From assembly GCA_017880715.1 (NCBI GenBank), contig JADGRT010000065.1, positions 1 through 10,289 of the forward strand: a stretch of DNA of 10,289 bases, read 5' to 3'. Shown here piece by piece: positions 1 through 6,236 of the stretch. Source of the DNA: Verrucomicrobiia bacterium (lineage in GTDB: Bacteria > Verrucomicrobiota > Verrucomicrobiia > Limisphaerales > UBA1319). The notes under the pieces are model-generated. The model saw nothing but the letters and a program-made list of their open reading frames with translations. It ran no database searches and was not told the origin of the DNA. A program made the position numbers and the translations under genes. Each line of letters opens with the position of its first letter. Position 1 is the first letter of the stretch.

Positions 1-43
1 GGCGTTGAAACGCCGGGCTATTTTCATGATGTCCCTCCGGGAC
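1..43. repeat. Paired mini-hairpin repeat, probably cut by the window edge
   Basis: Two perfect small hairpins lie 16 bases apart. Positions 1-14 pair GGCGTT with AACGCC around a 2-base centre. Positions 31-43 pair GTCCC with GGGAC around a TCC loop. The TCC triloop recurs in the larger palindromic repeats at 5872-6178. I recall very similar sequence as a dispersed non-coding repeat in verrucomicrobial genomes, but that is memory only. The element may continue to the left of the window. Confidence 0.45.
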
Positions 44-245
44 AAAAACACGGCCTCCGTCCGGCACCCGCAGATCAAATCCTAGTGGCATTGGACCGGG
101 AGGTTCGCCCCACTTTTGGCAAGCGCTCATTCGGAGATGCACCCGCGCCGCTTCCGCGCTGCGAAGATTCTTGTCACGGGAATCCGACGCGTGGTAACGT
201 CACTCCGTGGTGCGAAACCTAGTCAAAGATAATTGAAATTGAAAC

Positions 246-273
246 CACGGATTACACAGATTATCACGGATCA
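246..273. repeat. Three-copy degenerate 9-mer (CACGGATTA type)
   Basis: Three near-identical 9-mers follow one another: CACGGATTA at 246-254, CACAGATTA at 255-263 and, after one extra base, CACGGATCA at 265-273. Each differs from the first at no more than one position. Short arrays of this kind are common non-coding repeats in some environmental bacteria. The third copy overlaps the -35 box of the candidate promoter given next. Confidence 0.6.
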
Positions 274-289
274 AAGTAGAACCTAAAAT
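261..289 (+). promoter_or_regulatory. Candidate sigma-70-like promoter for the OB-fold lipoprotein
   Basis: TTATCA at 261-266 matches TTGACA at four of six positions. TAAAAT at 284-289 matches TATAAT at five of six, and the spacer is exactly 17 bases. Transcription would start near 296, leaving a leader of about 17 bases before the GTG at 313. The -35 match is mediocre and part of it lies in a repeat, so this is tentative. Confidence 0.3.
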
Positions 290-312
290 AAAAACCCATT
301 GAACCACCGCGC

Positions 313-1110
313 GTGAACAAGAACTCTATCTCCCTCGGAACTGGCTGCCTTATGCTTGCCCTTAGCATCGCAAGTTGCACGAAACCCACACCGGTGAAGG
401 CCCGGGAGGACGCCGCGCCCGCCCCACCTGCCCAGGCGGTGAGCGAGTCGGCCGCCGGCGCCTCGTTGGACACTCGGAGCTTTAGTGGCAAAGTGGTTGA
501 GACGATGAATGCCGCCACCTACACCTATGTTCTGGTGGACACCGGCACGCAGAAGCTATGGGCCGCCGCGCCGAAGTTCCAGGTGAAGACCGGGGACTCG
601 ATCACCATCGAGGAAGGGATGCCGATGCGCAACTACCACAGCCAGACCTTGAGCCGCGATTTCGATCTGGTGTACTTCACGGGCCGCGCTCTGGTCGGGG
701 GCGTTCAGACGAGCGCCGCTAATCCCGCCGTCACCATGCCGCCCGGCCATCCGCCCACCACGGGTGGAGCTGCTCCGGCAGCCAAGATCGACCTGTCCGG
801 CATCCAAAAGGCTGAAGGCGGCAAAACCATTCAGGAGATCTTCGCGGCCAAGGCCCAGATCGAGGGCAAGCAAGTCAAAGTGCGGGGCAAGGTGGTCAAA
901 TACAGCCCCATGATCATGGGCAAGAACTGGCTCCACCTCCAGGATGGCACCGGGACCGAAGGCAGCAACGACCTGACTCTCACCACCGCCTCGGAAGTCA
1001 AGGTTGGCAACACGGTCGTGGCCACTGGCACGATCGCGATCGACAAGGATTTCGGCCACGGTTACAAGTACCCCGTGATCATGGAAGATGCCAAACTGGT
1101 AGTCGAGTAA
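313..1110 (+). CDS. Lipoprotein with two OB-fold domains, NrfJ-related family
   Basis: This 265-residue protein begins with a short lipoprotein signal whose lipobox I-A-S-C puts the lipidated cysteine at residue 22. A low-complexity Ala/Pro linker follows. The first small beta domain (about 56-125: FSGKVVETM, WAAAP, MPMRNYH) resembles NrfJ-related proteins. A Pro/Gly linker containing MPPGHPP comes next (141-147). The second domain (about 172-265: VKVRGKVVKYSP, GKNWLHLQDGTG, NDLTLTT, DFGHGYKYPVI) has the OB-fold pattern often annotated as 'DNA-binding' in exported proteins. An exported lipoprotein is unlikely to bind DNA, so a structural or metal-related envelope role is more plausible, but none is proven. 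GTG is the only usual start: TAA at 289-291 closes the frame, and the next Met (residue 14) would truncate the signal peptide. There is no clear Shine-Dalgarno. The gene converges on the cytochrome block and is not part of that operon. Confidence 0.8.
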   Translation: MNKNSISLGTGCLMLALSIASCTKPTPVKAREDAAPAPPAQAVSESAAGASLDTRSFSGKVVETMNAATYTYVLVDTGTQKLWAAAPKFQVKTGDSITIEEGMPMRNYHSQTLSRDFDLVYFTGRALVGGVQTSAANPAVTMPPGHPPTTGGAAPAAKIDLSGIQKAEGGKTIQEIFAAKAQIEGKQVKVRGKVVKYSPMIMGKNWLHLQDGTGTEGSNDLTLTTASEVKVGNTVVATGTIAIDKDFGHGYKYPVIMEDAKLVVE

Positions 1111-1130
1111 GCAAGGTCACGCGGGCGGGC

Positions 1131-1940
1131 TTATTTCCCGCTAGCCTTCATTCCCTCAAGGGCGCTGGCGTTGGCCGGATCGAGTTTTAGGGCTTCGGCA
1201 AAGGCCCCGCGAGCCGCGTCCTTGTTTCCCTGAGCGGCAAAAATCTGACCCTTTAACGCATATGCGTCCGCGACGGTCGCGTCTTTCTCGATGCTCTTGT
1301 TCACATTTTCAAGAGCCTTATCGTAACTCTTCGTCTGGAACAGCCTCTCCCCCAGTTTGAGGCGCCGCCGCGCCACATCGGCATCGACGCTCGGGGTCGC
1401 TGCGGGTGGATTAAGCACCCGCTCCAGTTCCGGCCCGTTAATTTCCTTCAGCAGAAATCGGATGCGTGCCCGGACGACCTCCGTGAAGTTAACCTTGGTG
1501 AAATACTCGTAGGCCACCAGTTTGTGGTCCTGATCGGCAATGCCCAACACCGGGCTAAGCACCACGCCTAATTTCCCGTAGAGCGCGTCGCCGGCATCGA
1601 TGAGGACCGGCATGGCAATGCCGGTTTCTTTCACGGCGGCTTCCACCTCCGCCTTGGGGAAGCGGTCGGAGACAATGGCCACCCAGCGCACGGATTGGGC
1701 GGCCATTTCCTTCTCGCAGGTGGCCAGATGGATCATGGTGGTGCGTGAATGCTCCTGGCCAGGCTTGAAAAAAACGAACACGTTGGCCGTGGCGTTGGAG
1801 AGCAATGGGCATTTACTGCCATCCAGCGCCGTCAGCTCGACATTCTCGATGACGCCACCGATCGGGGCGCGCGCAAAAGCCCATGCGGCCGTGACGCAAA
1901 GCAAACTCCCGGCGACCAACAGAGAAAAGGATGCTTTCAT
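1131..1940 (-). CDS. Exported thioredoxin-fold protein without CXXC, with C-terminal TPR repeats
   Basis: The 269-residue product starts with a Sec signal (MKASFSLLVAGSLLCVTAAWA), which fixes the ATG at 1940. The same frame is open to 2069, but that extension overlaps the preceding cytochrome gene and precedes the signal. Residues about 28-165 follow the redoxin/AhpC-TSA/TlpA layout: 'ELTALDGSK', then the strand VFVFFKPG, 'RWVAIVSD' and 'MPVLIDAGDALYGKLGV'. Where a redox CXXC would follow FFKPG the sequence reads QEHS, so the catalytic cysteines are absent. The only mature cysteines visible are C44 and C75. Residues about 189-257 form two TPR units (KLGERLFQTKSYDKALENVN; AYALKGQIFAAQGNKDAARG). 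It is last in the cytochrome block, 11 bases after the preceding stop, with no close Shine-Dalgarno. I infer a periplasmic protein-binding or assembly role rather than disulfide chemistry. Partners are unknown. Confidence 0.75.
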   Translation of the reverse strand: MKASFSLLVAGSLLCVTAAWAFARAPIGGVIENVELTALDGSKCPLLSNATANVFVFFKPGQEHSRTTMIHLATCEKEMAAQSVRWVAIVSDRFPKAEVEAAVKETGIAMPVLIDAGDALYGKLGVVLSPVLGIADQDHKLVAYEYFTKVNFTEVVRARIRFLLKEINGPELERVLNPPAATPSVDADVARRRLKLGERLFQTKSYDKALENVNKSIEKDATVADAYALKGQIFAAQGNKDAARGAFAEALKLDPANASALEGMKASGK

Positions 1941-1951
1941 ATGGTTATACG

Positions 1952-3103
1952 CTACTTCTTCGAAGCCGGTTCGGCAACGGCGGAGTTGTTGTAACTCCGG
2001 GTGGCGTGACAGGTTTTCGCGCAGGAGCCGCCGGTGGGGGTCGGCGAGTAATTGATCTTGAGCAGCCACCCCTTCGAACCATAGGGCACCGCGTCGCGAA
2101 TTTGGTGCGGCTGTTTGGAGGCATGCACCTCGTGACAGGCACGGCAGGTGCGGCCGCGGTCCGCTTTGTTGACATGGAGGTAGTGGAGATTGCGTTTCCC
2201 GTCGCGGAATTGGGTCAGCGTTGCGGTTTCCGGGGTGGTGAGCATGGTTGCCTCATGACAGTCAAAGCAAAGGGCGTAAAGCTTGGGATCGTAAGGGGAG
2301 TAAAATTGTGAGGGATAATCCAGGCTGAGGAGGCGGAAGTGGTCGCTGCCATGCGGGTTATGGCAGGCGCTGCAGTCCTTGGAGGCCACCGGACCGTGAT
2401 GTTCCGGATTCTCCGCCAGCAAGGTCTTGAAGTTGGTGAGCGGCTTGCCCTCGCCATCTTTGACCCCATCCTGACCATGACAGTTGATGCAGAGATCGAA
2501 AGGCAAACGGACCAGGAGATGCTCCACATTGGCGGCGTGCGGGTTGTGACAATTCAAGGATTTCCCCTCGGTATCGATGGCCCCGTGCTTCACTTTGGAT
2601 TGAGTCACCAGCGTCTTGATACTCTCATGGCAACTGAGGCACAACGTCCCCACCTCCTCGACGAGCAACTTCGGGAGTTTGGCGTTATGCGGGTTATGGC
2701 AATTGACGCAGCTTGCTTGGGCGGCTCCGTGACTGGACTTGCGGGCCATGATCCCGGTGAATTCCTCGTGACAGCCAAGGCACTGTTCATTGACCGGCGC
2801 CGTGAGGGGGCCAGGATTCTGAACCTCTTTGCTTTGGTGGCAGATACTGCAGTCACCGCCTTCGAAGGGGGCATGGGAAGCCACGGCCTTCTCGCCTGAA
2901 GCCAGCGGCGCCAGGTTGTTCTTTTTCAGCTTGGGCACGGGTGGCCCCTCGCTCTTTTTCGTCTCCGCCGCGCTGGCCAGCCAGCAGCACGCACCCAGGG
3001 ACAAGCCCATCAGGATGAGCCGGGTAAGGCCACCCCAGGCCAGGCGGTCGGCCCGGACCGAACTGCTTTGGGCAGGTTTCTCGAGGTTGTCTATGTTTAA
3101 CAT
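1952..3103 (-). CDS. Multiheme c-type cytochrome with doubled CXXCH repeats, 9 heme sites
   Basis: This 383-residue protein has eight CXXCH motifs (residues 85, 108, 132, 155, 205, 244, 279, 320) and a final CX3CH (CAKTCH, 361-366). The sites fall into five pairs, usually 23-35 residues apart, with CHNPH or a similar sequence after several first members: the doubled-CXXCH family. Pair three has lost its first site, reading S-L-N-C-H at 182-186. Export is clear but the type is not: LGAC at 36-39 fits a lipobox, while ASA at 43-45 could be an ordinary signal-peptidase site. The lysine-rich stretch 49-62 precedes the hemes. I chose the ATG at 3103 because GGAG lies five bases upstream; a GTG at 3109 would sit on that site. 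It lies 28 bases after the 12-site cytochrome gene. An electron-carrying role in the periplasm or at the outer membrane is inferred; heme ligands, potentials and partners cannot be read here. Confidence 0.88.
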   Translation of the reverse strand: MLNIDNLEKPAQSSSVRADRLAWGGLTRLILMGLSLGACCWLASAAETKKSEGPPVPKLKKNNLAPLASGEKAVASHAPFEGGDCSICHQSKEVQNPGPLTAPVNEQCLGCHEEFTGIMARKSSHGAAQASCVNCHNPHNAKLPKLLVEEVGTLCLSCHESIKTLVTQSKVKHGAIDTEGKSLNCHNPHAANVEHLLVRLPFDLCINCHGQDGVKDGEGKPLTNFKTLLAENPEHHGPVASKDCSACHNPHGSDHFRLLSLDYPSQFYSPYDPKLYALCFDCHEATMLTTPETATLTQFRDGKRNLHYLHVNKADRGRTCRACHEVHASKQPHQIRDAVPYGSKGWLLKINYSPTPTGGSCAKTCHATRSYNNSAVAEPASKK

Positions 3104-3108
3104 AATCA

Positions 3109-3112
3109 CTCC
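3109..3112 (-). promoter_or_regulatory. Shine-Dalgarno GGAG deciding the start of the 9-site cytochrome
   Basis: On the minus strand GGAG is followed by TGATT and then ATG, a spacing of five bases. It is the clearest ribosome-binding site in the block. It favours ATG at 3103 over the GTG at 3109, whose first base would overlap this motif. Confidence 0.6.
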
Positions 3113-3131
3113 GTGGATTGGTTTTTGGGGG

Positions 3132-4832
3132 TCAATAAGATTTTGGGTTGTGGTCTTGACCGTGGCAGGTCAGGTAGCAGCTTCCATGGCCGTTGCCATT
3201 GTCAATAAACTCCAAACGGTGGGCGGAAGAGCCGGTGACATAAGTGGTGTTGAAATTGATCAACCGGGTTTTGCTCGCCACCCCATGCGGATCATGACAG
3301 GTGGTGCAAGCAACCTGTTTCTCGACGACGTGCTTGCTGTGGTAGCGAAAACTTAGGCTGCTGAGCACGACGCTACGGCTGTGACACTTATAGCAAAGGG
3401 CGTAAACGGCCGAACTTTCCGGCTGGTAGTCGGTCAACTCCAACCGGCGTTCGAGCAGGGGGATATTGATTGATCCATGGGGTCCATTCGGACCGGTTCC
3501 CCCCGCCTTGGCGCCGGTGTTGTTGTTATGGCAGTCGGTGCAATACACCCAACTGGAGATGGTCCGGGGTAAAATCAGGCTCGGCACGGCGGAACTTTTG
3601 CCCAGGGCCATGACCGGATGATACGAAGCGTTGGCGGTGGCGAATGCCAGCCGGGTATTGGTTTGCACAAACTGACGCGTCACGCGCGCCGGGCCCCGGG
3701 CCGTGCTGTCGGCATGACAGCGGAAACAGAGCTCATACTCATAGGCAATCTGTTTAACCCGGTTGCCGGAGGCATTGACCCCTCGGACGCCGGTCAGGGG
3801 GCCGGGAGCGTAGGGCGCCTCCGCCGTTTGGTTTTTGGCGGCGTGTGGGTTATGGCAATCCACGCACTCGACATGCCGCGTAGCATTCACGGGGTCTTCG
3901 GTGGGATCATGCACCTGGGCCGTGTTGAAAATCGGATGGCTGGAGACCTTGTTGAACTCGCGCTGGATGTTCTGCGCCGCCACGTTGCCATTATGACAAG
4001 AGAAGCAGTTCGCCTCCTCCTCCGGGAAATTGAGCAGCCGCTGCTTGGTTCCAGCCGAGTGCGGCCGATGGCAGCTTTCACAACCATTATTTCGCACGGT
4101 GGTTTCAGAGGTATGAGGCCAGGGATTGGGCGAACTGCCGTTCCAGATCTTGGCGGAGGTGGCGTGCGTCGATTCGGTCCAATTGTTTTCGTTGTGGCAG
4201 TTCAGGCATAGGCCCGAGGCGGTATTCATTTGCGCCAGAAATTTGCCATTTTGATTGTTGTGGGGATCGTGACAGGAAGTGCACTGGAGTTGACTGTTTT
4301 GATCGAGCCGCACCGCGCCCAGGAGCGTGGCGGGATTCTTGAGCTGGCCATTCGCACTGGCCAACGCCGCGTCGTAGGTGAAAGAGACCGGATGATCGTC
4401 CGCCAAGTCAGTTCCCAATCTGGCGGCACCGAATGGCAGCGTGGCGGCCCCGCCTTGAAACGCGATGGGGGCGGGCCGACTGCGCACCATGCCCAGGGCG
4501 ATGGTTCCATCGTGGCAACTCAGACAGAGTTTGGAGGCGCCGGTAGGCTGGCCGATGACCGCTTTCGTCGTCGTACTTCGGTAGGGAAGATAGGTCGCGC
4601 CCGAATGGTAGCGGTTCCACAGCGGCGCTTCCGGAGTGCTGTTGTGGGGCGTATGACAAAAGATGCAGATTTCCGGTTCGGCCAGGGCTTTGACGACGCC
4701 GGGACCACTCGCCGAAAGATTGTGCTTGGAATTGACAATGCTGTCCGCGAACCCCAGCGGCACTGCCAGCAGCAGAACCAGCCGGCTCAGCCACGGCACG
4801 GTGTTTAATAATGGGCGGAAGCAGCGATTCAC
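3132..4832 (-). CDS. Secreted multiheme c-type cytochrome, 12 heme sites in six pairs
   Basis: The 566-residue protein has a Sec signal ending near residue 29 (LLLAVPLGFA) and no lipobox. Eleven CXXCH motifs start at residues 56, 103, 184, 209, 251, 276, 323, 369, 431, 480 and 509. A terminal CYLTCH at 552-557 gives a twelfth site with three residues between the cysteines. The sites form six pairs of the doubled-CXXCH type, and first members often continue CHDPH, CHNPH or CHRPH. Twelve sites is also the number in OmcB-like outer cytochromes of Geobacter porin-cytochrome conduits, but I see no close sequence match and claim only a functional parallel. The GTG start overlaps the preceding NHL gene's TGA in the 4-base string GTGA (4829-4832), and AGG lies six bases upstream, so translation is probably coupled. 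Likely the periplasmic or extracellular electron carrier working with the barrel. Sidedness is not shown by the sequence. Confidence 0.9.
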   Translation of the reverse strand: MNRCFRPLLNTVPWLSRLVLLLAVPLGFADSIVNSKHNLSASGPGVVKALAEPEICIFCHTPHNSTPEAPLWNRYHSGATYLPYRSTTTKAVIGQPTGASKLCLSCHDGTIALGMVRSRPAPIAFQGGAATLPFGAARLGTDLADDHPVSFTYDAALASANGQLKNPATLLGAVRLDQNSQLQCTSCHDPHNNQNGKFLAQMNTASGLCLNCHNENNWTESTHATSAKIWNGSSPNPWPHTSETTVRNNGCESCHRPHSAGTKQRLLNFPEEEANCFSCHNGNVAAQNIQREFNKVSSHPIFNTAQVHDPTEDPVNATRHVECVDCHNPHAAKNQTAEAPYAPGPLTGVRGVNASGNRVKQIAYEYELCFRCHADSTARGPARVTRQFVQTNTRLAFATANASYHPVMALGKSSAVPSLILPRTISSWVYCTDCHNNNTGAKAGGTGPNGPHGSINIPLLERRLELTDYQPESSAVYALCYKCHSRSVVLSSLSFRYHSKHVVEKQVACTTCHDPHGVASKTRLINFNTTYVTGSSAHRLEFIDNGNGHGSCYLTCHGQDHNPKSY

Positions 4833-5860
4833 AGTTTGCCTAAATACTGGAACACTTGTACGCGACCGTTGTAACTGTCGGCGACATAAATCTGCTGGCG
4901 CCGGCTGATGGCGATCCCCGCGGGCAGCCAGAATTGGCCTGGCCCGGAACCCGGCTCGCCGACGGCGAGCAGGAATTGCCCTTGCGGGTTAAATATTTGG
5001 ACATTGTCGAAGAGCGCGTCCACGACATAGACATGAGCGAAACGATCCACCGCGACGCCTTTGGGGCGACTGAAGTGGCCGGAGCTGTCGCCCGCGCTGC
5101 CAATCAGACCCAAGAGCCGGCCGGCGGAATCGAACATCTGAATTCGGGAATTCATGGAATCAGTCACCCAGATACGTCCCTGGGCATCGACGGCCAGGTG
5201 CGTCGGGAAATTCAACTCGCCAGGCGCGGCGCCGCGCTGCCCAAACTGGGACAAGAATTTACCAGTTAGCTCGAAGATCGCGATGTGATGGGCCGCCGTA
5301 TCGGCGACGAATAACTTCTCGTCGGAAACGGCCAATCCGGCGGGCCGCGTCACCCCTTGGTCAATGGCAAACAAGAGCTTGCCTTGGCCATCGAACGCCA
5401 CCACCTTCTGCAACGCCGAGTCCGCCACATAGAAGATGCCTTTCCTTTTTGCGATGGCGACCGGTGAAGCGAACCGGAATTCGCCGGCTTTTTCCCAGGA
5501 TTGAACGCGTTTTCGGGCGCGATCGAAAAACCAAACTCGCCCCGTGCCGGTGTCGGTCAAGCAGAGGTTGTCCAGCTCGTCCAGCGCGATGCCGAAGGGT
5601 TTAACCAGTTTCTCTTTTCCCCGGTTTCCCCCGGTCACCAGATTGGCGAAGCGGTTCCAACCCGACGGTCGTATGCCCAGATCAGCCGGCCCGGAGATGC
5701 TTTGCAGATAGGCAACTCGTGGTTCCGCCGGTGGCGGCGGCCAGACGCTCGGAATGGCAGCGCCCACCGGCTCCTTATTCGCGGCCGTCAGGGAAGGAAA
5801 AATGCCAAATCCTGCCAGCGCCAGCGCGCCGGCCGCCCCGGCGAAAAGCCAGCGACGCAA
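4829..5860 (-). CDS. Exported six-bladed NHL-repeat beta-propeller protein
   Basis: From a TTG at 5860 the product is 343 residues and begins with a normal Sec signal (MRRWLFAGAAGALALAG, cleavage near 25). A conserved entry segment WPPPPAEPRVAYLQSISG follows (40-57). Six NHL blades come next, marked by KPFGIALD, SPVAIAK, RPAGLAVS, FPTHLAVD, RPKGVAVD and LPAGIAIS, each followed by a strand such as IYVADS and one such as VQVF. NHL propellers are protein-interaction scaffolds; here one presumably docks cytochromes or the barrel. It resembles the NHL lipoprotein at the head of the block, in both entry segment and blades. The start is uncertain: the frame stays open through two palindromic repeats up to ATG codons at 6220, 6208 and 6193, which would add about 110-120 largely repeat-derived residues before the hydrophobic segment. 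The ATG at 6193 has AAGAG seven bases upstream; the TTG has no good site. I prefer the TTG because it gives an ordinary signal peptide. Confidence 0.75.
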   Translation of the reverse strand: MRRWLFAGAAGALALAGFGIFPSLTAANKEPVGAAIPSVWPPPPAEPRVAYLQSISGPADLGIRPSGWNRFANLVTGGNRGKEKLVKPFGIALDELDNLCLTDTGTGRVWFFDRARKRVQSWEKAGEFRFASPVAIAKRKGIFYVADSALQKVVAFDGQGKLLFAIDQGVTRPAGLAVSDEKLFVADTAAHHIAIFELTGKFLSQFGQRGAAPGELNFPTHLAVDAQGRIWVTDSMNSRIQMFDSAGRLLGLIGSAGDSSGHFSRPKGVAVDRFAHVYVVDALFDNVQIFNPQGQFLLAVGEPGSGPGQFWLPAGIAISRRQQIYVADSYNGRVQVFQYLGKL

Positions 5861-5871
5861 TGACCGCTGTC

Positions 5872-6004
5872 GTAGCGCAGGTTTCCAACCTGCTGTATCG
5901 CCGACTTCAAGTCGGCTGGGCGTGCGATTTGAGCGGCGCGTCCGCCATGCGCATGGCCAGCGGATTGGAAATCCGCGATACAGCAGACTGGAAGTCTGCG
6001 CTAC
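5872..6004. repeat. Long palindromic intergenic repeat, copy A (133 bp)
   Basis: The copy starts GTAGCGCAG and ends CTGCGCTAC, a perfect 9-base terminal inverted repeat. Inside, TGCTGTATCGC and GCGATACAGCA form a second, 11-base inverted pair. Four smaller hairpins are nested in it: GGTT/AACC, CCGACT/AGTCGG, CGGATT/AATCCG and GACT/AGTC, each with a three-base loop (TCC, TCA or GGA). No transposase is present; it behaves like a REP/BIME-type dispersed element. On RNA it could fold into a branched structure between two operon genes. Confidence 0.85.
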
Positions 6005-6027
6005 GGCCAGCAACGCCTGCTTCCGTG

Positions 6028-6178
6028 GTAGCGCAGGTTTCCAACCTGCTGTATCGCCGACTTCAAGTCGGCTGGGCGTGCGATTTGAGCGGCGCGTCCG
6101 CACTTGCAAGCGCGTCCGCCATGCGCGCGGCCAGCGGATTGGAAATCCGCGATACAGCAGACTGGAAGTCCGCGCTAC
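6028..6178. repeat. Long palindromic intergenic repeat, copy B (151 bp)
   Basis: This is a direct repeat of copy A, nearly identical outside the middle. It has the same GTAGCGCAG start and a slightly diverged end (CCGCGCTAC). Copy B carries 18 extra bases in its centre (containing ACTTGCAAG, next to a repeated GCGCGTCCG). Since 18 is a multiple of three, the difference does not disturb the minus-strand reading frame. Confidence 0.85.
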
Positions 6179-6236
6179 CGGCCTGGCGTTCATCTCCGGA
6201 CTCTTCATTCGTGAGTGCATTTATGAAAGGGAGTAC

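Larger units (their letters stand above)
1..312. other. Gene-free region upstream of the OB-fold lipoprotein gene
   Basis: I find no convincing coding region in these 312 bases. The region holds two small perfect hairpins at the left edge, a three-copy degenerate 9-mer near the right end and a possible promoter just before the plus-strand gene. The middle part (about 50-240) shows nothing I recognise. An in-frame TAA at 289-291 closes the frame of the downstream gene, so that gene cannot extend far into this stretch. Confidence 0.6.
5861..6236. other. Repeat-filled gap between barrel gene and second NHL gene
   Basis: These 376 bases separate the barrel stop codon from the TTG chosen for the NHL gene. 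Two palindromic repeats cover most of it, with 23 bases between them and 58 between the second copy and the barrel stop. Long frames run through on both strands because the repeats lack stops, not because a separate gene is evident. On the minus strand the frame is continuous with the NHL gene, so part may be translated. Confidence 0.65.

Noticed and set aside
1111..1141. Bidirectional terminator between the convergent genes
   Set aside because: Only a 5-bp GCGGG/CCCGC stem with an 11-base loop and no T-tract is present, and it reaches into the thioredoxin-fold gene's stop region. Too weak to call.
1941..2069. Extension of the thioredoxin-fold gene to a start at 2069
   Set aside because: The extra 43 residues lie within the end of the preceding cytochrome gene and come before a complete signal peptide; the ATG at 1940 is the natural start.
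5872..6178. CRISPR array or insertion sequence
   Set aside because: There are just two long copies with internal palindromes, a 23-base separator, no array of equal spacers, no cas genes and no transposase.
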